Assembly (NCBI GenBank): GCA_041686695.1 | Contig: JAWLDJ010000010.1 | Location: 1-46,505, forward strand | Source: T1Sed10-7 sp041686695 | GTDB lineage: Bacteria; Actinomycetota; Nitriliruptoria; Nitriliruptorales; Nitriliruptoraceae | Direction: 5' to 3' | Length of the DNA: 46,505 bases | Part shown: one piece after another, positions 41,306 through 46,505 of the stretch | Layout: each line of letters begins with the position of its first letter | Position numbering within the stretch: position 1 is the stretch's first letter | Notes under the pieces: model-generated | Databases searched by the model: none | The model's input: the letters and a program-made list of their open reading frames with translations, nothing else | What the model was told of the DNA's origin: nothing | Made by a program: the position numbers and the translations under genes

Positions 41306-42241
41306 TCACGCTGCCGCGAGACGACCGAGCAGGCCCACCATGTCGAGGTCGTCGTGGAGTTGGTGCTGGAGCATGAAGCGGGACACCCCGGCGTCAGTGA
41401 AGGCCGTCAGACGCTCGGCTGCCTGCTCCACGGTGCCGATCACCCAGGCGGGCCGCAGCTCGTCGAGCCAGGCGTCGAACGCGACGTCGGTGCCCGAGCG
41501 CTCGTGGAGCAGCGTCGCCCGATCACGGAACTCGGCCTCGTCGCGACCGATCAGGCAGCCCGTCATGATCGAGAGCGGGAGCGGTGCTCGGCCCACCGCA
41601 GCGCAGGCGGCGTCGAGGTTGGACTTGCGCTCGGCGACGGCATCGAGCGTCGGGAAGACGGTGTTGTACTCGTCGGCGAAACGGGCGGCGAGACGTGACG
41701 AGCGCGGCCCGGCGACACCACCGAGGAGCAGCGGCAGGCTCGGCGTCTGGACCGGCTTGGGGTTGGCCTGGCAATCCTCGAGCCGGTAGTGCGCTCCGTG
41801 GTGGTCGAAGCGTTCCTCGCGGAACTGCCGGGTCACGATCTCCACCTGCTCCTCGAGGACGTCGTAGCGGGTCCCGAGGTCGTGGAACGCGAACCCGTAG
41901 GTACGGTGCTCGAGCTCGTGCCAACCCGCGCCCATGCCGAGTTCGACCCGCCCACCGGAGATGTGGTCGGCGGTGACGGCGTTCTTGGCGAGGATCGACG
42001 GGTGCCGGAACGACGTCGGCGAGACCATGGTCCCCAGCCGCAGCCGCTCGGTGATCGCTGCCAGTCCTCCGATGGTGACCCAGGCATCGAGGGCCGAGCG
42101 CTCGGTGCGGGCAGCGACCGACTGGTAGTGGTCGGAGCGGAACAGGCCCTCGAGGCCAGCAGCCTCGGCGAGCTCGGCCAGTTCGACCCACTGCTCCCAG
42201 GTGACCGATTCCTGTCCCTCGATCATCAGGTTGACGCGCAC
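41306..42241 (-). CDS. LLM class F420-dependent oxidoreductase
   Basis: A 311-residue TIM-barrel enzyme of the luciferase-like monooxygenase family. Features are the N-terminal VRVNLMIEGQESVTWEQW, GLEGLFRSDHY, the GTMVSPTSFRHPSILAKNAVTADHISGGRVELGMGAGWHELEH block, where the GxGAGWxxxEH is characteristic of the F420-binding subgroup, and the LLLGGVAGPRSSRLAARFADEYN cofactor loop. The substrate is unknown. GTG 42241 has GGAG seven bases upstream. It lies 71 bases after the CbiO gene on the same strand but is functionally unrelated as far as can be seen. Confidence 0.9.
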   Translation of the reverse strand: MRVNLMIEGQESVTWEQWVELAELAEAAGLEGLFRSDHYQSVAARTERSALDAWVTIGGLAAITERLRLGTMVSPTSFRHPSILAKNAVTADHISGGRVELGMGAGWHELEHRTYGFAFHDLGTRYDVLEEQVEIVTRQFREERFDHHGAHYRLEDCQANPKPVQTPSLPLLLGGVAGPRSSRLAARFADEYNTVFPTLDAVAERKSNLDAACAAVGRAPLPLSIMTGCLIGRDEAEFRDRATLLHERSGTDVAFDAWLDELRPAWVIGTVEQAAERLTAFTDAGVSRFMLQHQLHDDLDMVGLLGRLAAA

Positions 42242-42312
42242 GCTCAGTCTCCGATCACCGGTCCGGCCACCGACGCTACTCGCCCCCCGCGGCGGATCCC
42301 GTGTCCCATCGG

Positions 42313-43065
42313 TCAGGGGTGCTCGGGCAGCTGCAACCCGTAGGGCAGCTCCAGGCGATGGGCCGCCAGCAGGTCCGCATCCGACAACAGGCCCGTGGTC
42401 GGCCGGTCGGCCACGATCCGGCCGCGGTCCATCAGGACCGTGCGGGGGCACAGCTCCAGTACCAGCGGCAGGTCGTGCGTGACGATCACCTGGGCCACGT
42501 CGAGGCTGGCCAGGGTGGTGATCAGCTCCCGGCGCCCGGCCGGATCGAGGCCAGCGGTCGGCTCGTCGAGCACCAGCACGTCGGGACGCAGCGCCAGCAC
42601 CGTCGCCAACGCCGCCCGGCGACGCTCCCCGCCGGAGAGGTGGTGGGGGGCTCGGGCCGCGAGATGGCCGATCTCGAGCGAGGCCAGAGCGGCTTCGACC
42701 CGCTGCTCGAGTTCCGCACCGGCCAGACCGTGGTTGGCCGGCCCGAAGGCGACGTCGTCACGGACGGTGGCCATGAACAGCTGGTCCTCGGCGTTCTGGA
42801 ACACGAACCCCACACGTCGTCGGATCTCGCGCAGGGTGGCGGCCTCCAGGGTGAGCCCCGCGACGGTGACCGTGCCCCGCTCCGCGCGGAGCAACCCGTT
42901 GGTGTGCAACGCCAGGGTGGTCTTGCCCGCCCCGTTCGGCCCGATCAGGGCGACGCGTTCGCCGGCGGCCACCGACAGCCCGACCCCGTCGAGCGCCGGT
43001 GTGCCGTCCGGGTAGCGGAAGTGCACGTCGGCCAGCGTCAACGCGGGCTGCCCCGTCTCGCTCAT
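42313..43065 (-). CDS. cbiO: Cobalt/nickel ECF transporter ATPase (CbiO)
   Basis: A 250-residue ECF-type ATPase. Walker A IGPNGAGKTT is at about 40-49, Q-loop FVFQNAEDQLF (the NxxDQ sequence is typical of ECF ATPases), signature LSGGERRRAALATVLA, Walker B VLVLDEPTAGLD, and H-loop VIVTHDLPLV. It powers metal uptake with the CbiQ and CbiM proteins. ATG 43065 overlaps the CbiQ stop by four bases. It is a single ATPase, so the pump is presumably a CbiO homodimer. Confidence 0.92.
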   Translation of the reverse strand: MSETGQPALTLADVHFRYPDGTPALDGVGLSVAAGERVALIGPNGAGKTTLALHTNGLLRAERGTVTVAGLTLEAATLREIRRRVGFVFQNAEDQLFMATVRDDVAFGPANHGLAGAELEQRVEAALASLEIGHLAARAPHHLSGGERRRAALATVLALRPDVLVLDEPTAGLDPAGRRELITTLASLDVAQVIVTHDLPLVLELCPRTVLMDRGRIVADRPTTGLLSDADLLAAHRLELPYGLQLPEHP

Positions 43066-43853
43066 CCGACACCCCCACCGATGCCGAGGTCGCCGAACCC
43101 GGCCAGCAGCCGTACCAGCCCGGCGATCCCAGGCACCACCAGTGCCACCAGCCACGCCGACCGGGGCGTCGGTCGTTCCTCGACCAGTGCAGGGAGCTGT
43201 CCGGTGAAGCCCCGGGCGAGCATCGCGGCGTGCACGCGTTCACCCCGCTCGTAGGACCGCACGAACAGTACCCCGAGGCCGGCGGCCAGCGGCTTGAGCT
43301 GCCAGAACCAGCGTGGATCGTAGCCGCGGGCGGTCATGGCTCGCCGTTGGCGGGTGACCTCCGCCACGATGACCTCGAGGTAGCGCACCATGAAAGCGGC
43401 GATCTGGGTCAGCAGCGCCGGCACGCGGAGTCGTTCGAGCCCACGCAGGAGCTCGGGCACCTCGGTGGTCGCGACCAGCAACAGCGAGGCCGTGGCGCCG
43501 AGCAGCGCCCTGGCGGCCAGGCCGAGTCCGCCCCACAGGCCGGCTTCGGCCACGGACACCCCCAACACCTCCACGCGTGGGCCCGACGCCACGAAGGGCA
43601 GGAACAGCGCGGCGAGCAGGAAGGGCGCGACGACCACCAGTCGGGCCAGCAGGAAGCGGGCCGGGATCCGTGACAGGCGCGCGACCGTGGCCAGCAGGAC
43701 GGCGAACCCGGCGAAGGCCAGCGCCTGGCGGTTGGGGGTCGTCGCGATCAGGACCGTGACCGCGAAGGTCGCCACGATCTTCACGTGCGCGGGCAGCCGG
43801 TGGGCGACCGAGTGCTCGTGCACGTAGAGCGCGTGGGTGTGACCGGCGCCCAT
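43062..43853 (-). CDS. cbiQ: Cobalt/nickel ECF transporter T component (CbiQ)
   Basis: A 263-residue transmembrane coupling protein with about five helices. The N-terminal HEHSVAHRLPAHVKIVATFAVTVLIATTP and the cytoplasmic coupling-helix motifs RRAMTARGYDP and HAAMLARGFTG (the two Ala-Arg-Gly signatures of EcfT) are clear. It joins the ATPase to the metal-binding CbiM. The ATG is 73 bases after the CbiM stop. The family is usually 220-270 residues. Confidence 0.92.
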   Translation of the reverse strand: MGAGHTHALYVHEHSVAHRLPAHVKIVATFAVTVLIATTPNRQALAFAGFAVLLATVARLSRIPARFLLARLVVVAPFLLAALFLPFVASGPRVEVLGVSVAEAGLWGGLGLAARALLGATASLLLVATTEVPELLRGLERLRVPALLTQIAAFMVRYLEVIVAEVTRQRRAMTARGYDPRWFWQLKPLAAGLGVLFVRSYERGERVHAAMLARGFTGQLPALVEERPTPRSAWLVALVVPGIAGLVRLLAGFGDLGIGGGVG

Positions 43854-43926
43854 CCTCAGGCCACCGGAGACGGTGACACGTCGCGATGCGCGTCAGCGCC
43901 GGAGCCGGACGCGATGACGGGGAGGA

Positions 43927-44922
43927 TCACGTGGCCGTCTGGTCGGCTCGCGCGGGATCGCGGCCGCGCCGCTCGCGGATCGCGAGCAGCAGCCCGGTGC
44001 CGACCGCCAGGGTCAGCAGGGTGCCCGCGATCCCGGCCAGCGCGAGGCTGACCGGCTCACTGGCCACACCCGTGGTGGCGTAATCGCTGAACACGCTGTT
44101 CGCGAGGAGATGTTCCCGACCGGCCTCCTCGAAGCCGAGGTCCTGCGCCACCCGCTCGAGCCCGTCGGGCTCATCCACGGCGAACTGCGCCACACCCACC
44201 GCCACGACCAGCGCGGTCAGCAACCCGATGACCACGAACCGGGTCCGTGGCAACCGCGCCCGCTCGGCACCTGGATCGACCCCGTCCGCGCCACGGACCA
44301 GGTCGGGACGCACCGCGAGCACCGCGGCGACCACACCGGCGGTGATCAACGCCTCCCCGACCCCGATGATCGCGTGGACCCCGACCATCGCGGCGAAGAC
44401 CCGGTCGAAGGGCACGGCTGCCGACGCGCCGAACAGCCACATCAGGCTGAACGAGATGGCCGAGAGCAGCACCGAGGCGAAGCCGGCGACCGCGGCGGCC
44501 AGCGTCACGCCGGTGGGCGAAGCCGGCAGCAGGCGCCGAGCCCCGCGGAACACCGCCCAGCCGCCCAGCGAGGTCACCACGGCCATGTTGAACAGGTTGT
44601 AGCCGAGCGCGGTCAGACCACCATCCGCGAAAGCCAGCGCCTGCACCAGCACGACGACGGCAACCACCACCAGCCCCAGGGACGGTCCGAGCAGGACCGC
44701 GGCCAGGGCGCCGCCGAGCAGATGCCCGGTGGTGCCCGCCGCGACCGGGAAGTTCACCATCTGAGCGGCGAAGACGAAGGCTGCTGTGACCCCGGCCAAC
44801 GGGATCCGGTCGTCGTCGAGCTCCGGACGCGAGGCCCGCACCGCACCGGCGATCGCGCCCGCGCTGAGCACCCCGGTGGCGATCGCGGTCGGTGCGGTCA
44901 GGAAGCCGTCGGGCGCATGCAT
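43927..44922 (-). CDS. cbiM: CbiM-type metal-binding ECF component with C-terminal PDGLE (CbiN-like) domain
   Basis: A 331-residue membrane protein. The CbiM part (about 1-215) begins MHAPDGFL, where Met1 and His2 bind Co2+ or Ni2+, followed by MVNFPVAAGTTGHLLGGALAA, GGLTALGYNLFNMAVV and HAIIGVGEALIT. After a hydrophilic linker, a PDGLE domain follows (DEPDGLERVAQDLGFEEAG...FSDYATTG) with two further helices, replacing a separate CbiN. ATG 44922 is chosen because the family needs His at position 2 and GGAG lies six bases upstream; GTG 44934 would bury that. It leads cbiM-cbiQ-cbiO. Cobalt versus nickel preference cannot be read. Confidence 0.92.
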   Translation of the reverse strand: MHAPDGFLTAPTAIATGVLSAGAIAGAVRASRPELDDDRIPLAGVTAAFVFAAQMVNFPVAAGTTGHLLGGALAAVLLGPSLGLVVVAVVVLVQALAFADGGLTALGYNLFNMAVVTSLGGWAVFRGARRLLPASPTGVTLAAAVAGFASVLLSAISFSLMWLFGASAAVPFDRVFAAMVGVHAIIGVGEALITAGVVAAVLAVRPDLVRGADGVDPGAERARLPRTRFVVIGLLTALVVAVGVAQFAVDEPDGLERVAQDLGFEEAGREHLLANSVFSDYATTGVASEPVSLALAGIAGTLLTLAVGTGLLLAIRERRGRDPARADQTAT

Positions 44923-44990
44923 GCTGCTCTCCACCGGGATGCGGGCGGTGCTTCCGGGGTCGGCCGCTCATCTGCGAACGGCTTGCAGGA

Positions 44991-44996
44991 AGCGTA
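44991..44996 (-). promoter_or_regulatory. -10 box of cbiMQO
   Basis: TACGCT on the minus strand, with a -35-like CCGACA about 18 bases upstream. The leader would be about 60 bases. I see no cobalamin riboswitch consensus in the 150-base gap 44923-45072. Confidence 0.45.
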
Positions 44997-45072
44997 GCGG
45001 CCGTCGACCGCGGATGTCGGGGGTGCGTCCACCCGCGCTCGAGGTACCGCTGGCCCCGGTCGGCGCGTGGGC

Positions 45073-46419
45073 TCAACCCCGCTCGAGGCGCCGGACGCTG
45101 CCGCCGAGATCGAGCACGTACACCTCGCCGTCGGCGTCGGTGACGAAGGCCACGACCTGCCCACCGTCGACCCCGAGATCGGCCTGCTCGACGACCTCGC
45201 CATCCGCGTCGACCAGGAGACCACGCACGGTGCCGTTGCAGGCGTCGGCGTACAGGTAGACGCCGTGCAGCTCCGGGATCTGCGTCCCGCGGTACACCAC
45301 CCCGCCTGTGACGGCGCACCCCTGCGGCCCCCCGGTCTCGTACTCGTAGACCGGTGGGACGTGATCGTCCGGAGCGCTGCCGGCGAACGAGGTCGTGCCC
45401 TCCATCAGGTTCCAGCCGAAGTTCGCGCCGGCGGCCTGTGCGAAGGCGACACGGTTGATCTCCTCGCGGGCGTCCTGGCCGACATCGCCGATCCACAGCG
45501 CATCGGTGACCGGATCGAAGGAGAACCGCCACGGGTTGCGCAGGCCGTAGGCGAAGATCTCCGGCGCCGCCTCCTCGACGTCGACGAAGGGGTTGGTGCT
45601 CGGCACGCCGTAGGGATCGCCGGCCTGGGGATCGATGCGCAGGAGCGCGCCGAGCCGGGTGCTCAGGTCCTGGCCCGACTCCAGCGGATCACCGGCGCTG
45701 CCGCCGTCGCCGAGTCCGAGGTAGAGCAGCCCATCGGGGCCGATGTGCACATCGCCACCGTTGTGGTTGGCGTAGGGCTGCGACAACCGGAACACCGTCC
45801 GGCGCTCGTCGCCGCGCACCTCGCCATCGACGACCGAGACCGCGCTCAGCGTGCTCGCCCCGTCGCGGTCGGTGAAGGACAGGTACAGCTCGCTGCCGTC
45901 CGCGGCGAAGGCGATGCCGAGCAGCCCCCGCTCGCTCTCCGTGGTGGTCTGGTCCGAGATGTCGACGACCGCTTCCCCGACCCCGTCACCCGTGAACGGG
46001 TGGACCGTTCCCGCCCGATCGGCGAGGTGGAGGACGCCGTCCGGACCGACGGCCCCGGCGATCGGCCCGTCGAGGGTCGCGACCTCGCTGAGCTCCAGTT
46101 CGACCGAGAGGTCCGGCTCGGGCGTCGGCGCCGTTGCGGACTCGCCGTCACCGTCCTCGCCCTCGGTGGCGCCCGGGTCGTCCTCGCCCTCGGTGGCGGC
46201 CGACCCATCCTCGTCCGCGGTGGCGGCCGACCCATCCTCGTCGGAGGGCGCCGGGTCCTCAGGTGACGGTTCGACATCGACGATCGGCGGTGGGCCGTCC
46301 GGGACGTCCTCCTCGCCAGTGCCGCACGCCGTGACCGCCAGCGCGAGCACCGCCGCGGCCAGCAGGCCGCGACGCCGCCGGCTGATCGATGCTGGCCTCG
46401 GGTGGGGTGCGCGCCTCAT
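45073..46419 (-). CDS. PQQ-dependent sugar dehydrogenase family lipoprotein (Asd/YliI type)
   Basis: A 448-residue exported protein. After a basic n-region, the hydrophobic core ends in a lipobox with Cys32 (LAVTAC). An acidic linker (about 40-100) has a 9-residue repeat of the type DEDGSAATA. The six-bladed beta-propeller of the glucose/sorbosone dehydrogenase family follows, with GLLGIAFAADG, ANHNGGDVHIGPDGLLYLGLGDGG, YGLRNPWRFSFDPVTDALWIGDVGQDAREEIN and a final VYVLDLGGSVRRL. Members oxidise aldose sugars using PQQ; no PQQ synthesis genes are here. ATG 46419 is chosen because TACGCT ends seven bases upstream and the signal peptide then starts normally. Confidence 0.9.
   Translation of the reverse strand: MRRAPHPRPASISRRRRGLLAAAVLALAVTACGTGEEDVPDGPPPIVDVEPSPEDPAPSDEDGSAATADEDGSAATEGEDDPGATEGEDGDGESATAPTPEPDLSVELELSEVATLDGPIAGAVGPDGVLHLADRAGTVHPFTGDGVGEAVVDISDQTTTESERGLLGIAFAADGSELYLSFTDRDGASTLSAVSVVDGEVRGDERRTVFRLSQPYANHNGGDVHIGPDGLLYLGLGDGGSAGDPLESGQDLSTRLGALLRIDPQAGDPYGVPSTNPFVDVEEAAPEIFAYGLRNPWRFSFDPVTDALWIGDVGQDAREEINRVAFAQAAGANFGWNLMEGTTSFAGSAPDDHVPPVYEYETGGPQGCAVTGGVVYRGTQIPELHGVYLYADACNGTVRGLLVDADGEVVEQADLGVDGGQVVAFVTDADGEVYVLDLGGSVRRLERG
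46164..46244. repeat. 27-bp tandem repeat in the acidic linker
   Basis: Units beginning CGGTGGCG start at 46164, 46191 and 46218, an exact 27-base (9-codon) period. The second and third are identical over at least 25 bases, indicating recent slippage. It codes for the linker between lipobox and propeller of the sugar dehydrogenase. Confidence 0.8.
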
Positions 46420-46426
46420 GCGCTCC

Positions 46427-46432
46427 AGCGTA
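46427..46432 (-). promoter_or_regulatory. -10 box of the sugar dehydrogenase gene, leaderless
   Basis: TACGCT on the minus strand, seven bases (GGAGCGC) before ATG 46419. The spacer also contains GGAG, so a very short leader is possible. Confidence 0.5.
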
Positions 46433-46505
46433 CGGTCGATGTGCGATGGCGTCGCGGGGTCACCGGCCACGCGTCACTGGCAGGAAACAGCAGATAGCCG
46501 CTGCA

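Noticed and set aside
44923..45072. Possible cobalamin riboswitch before cbiM
   Set aside because: I could not find the B12-box consensus or the expected length; only a promoter-like TACGCT is visible.

Overview
The window is about 71-72% G+C, gene-dense, and rich in GTG starts, 4-bp stop/start overlaps and TANNNT-type -10 boxes, several of them 6-8 bases before a start codon (leaderless genes). Together with F420-type PPOX and LLM oxidoreductases, a MarP-like protease, an AtuA/DUF1446 protein and a DrrAB exporter, this points to a chromosomal segment of a free-living, high-GC, aerobic actinomycete. A deep lineage such as Nitriliruptoria/Euzebya would fit, but that placement is inference. I see no rRNA, CRISPR array, insertion sequence, integrase or phage gene. 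There is one tRNA.

Layout. 0-5.7 kb: a DUF2203 protein and an acetamidase/formamidase (minus), then SURF1 and a three-gene flavoprotein/Fe-S operon (GlpA-like, GlpB-like, DUF1667). 5.7-11.6 kb (minus): a lipid-modification operon (FAD oxidoreductase, DUF1365, two CfaS-like methyltransferases) with a glutamate dehydrogenase at its end. 12-17.5 kb: a LuxR-type response regulator facing a histidine kinase whose gene is translationally coupled to an orphan lipoprotein solute-binding protein and a membrane-anchored sulfite-oxidase-like molybdoenzyme, with a 31-residue membrane peptide at the head. 17.6-22.8 kb: a GNAT/YczE pair, an M23 peptidase and AtuA/DUF1446. 22.8-26.8 kb (minus): a SNF2 helicase coupled to a SWIM-finger protein. 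27-31.7 kb: a small conserved protein, a MarP-like protease, a DrrAB-type exporter and a hemolysin III protein.

31.8-37.5 kb: a tightly coupled plus-strand operon of PPOX oxidoreductase, DASS anion transporter, histidine kinase (pseudo-receiver, cNMP-binding and kinase domains), response regulator, a 50-residue DJ-1/PfpI N-terminal fragment and an MFS transporter. 37.6-42.3 kb: two small membrane proteins, a tRNA with anticodon CAU, an MBL hydrolase, an EamA transporter, two small proteins and an LLM oxidoreductase. 42.3-46.5 kb (minus): a CbiMQO cobalt/nickel ECF transporter and a PQQ-type sugar dehydrogenase lipoprotein.

The most unusual segment is 11.9-17.5 kb. A solute-binding lipoprotein without a permease, an extracytoplasmic-facing molybdoenzyme, a sensor kinase and a response regulator appear to form one signalling unit. 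The kinase and regulator genes overlap tail-to-tail by 165 bp, and a 28-bp perfect palindrome lies over the -35 region of the regulator promoter. The second point of interest is the 4-bp-coupled DJ-1 fragment at 36 kb.
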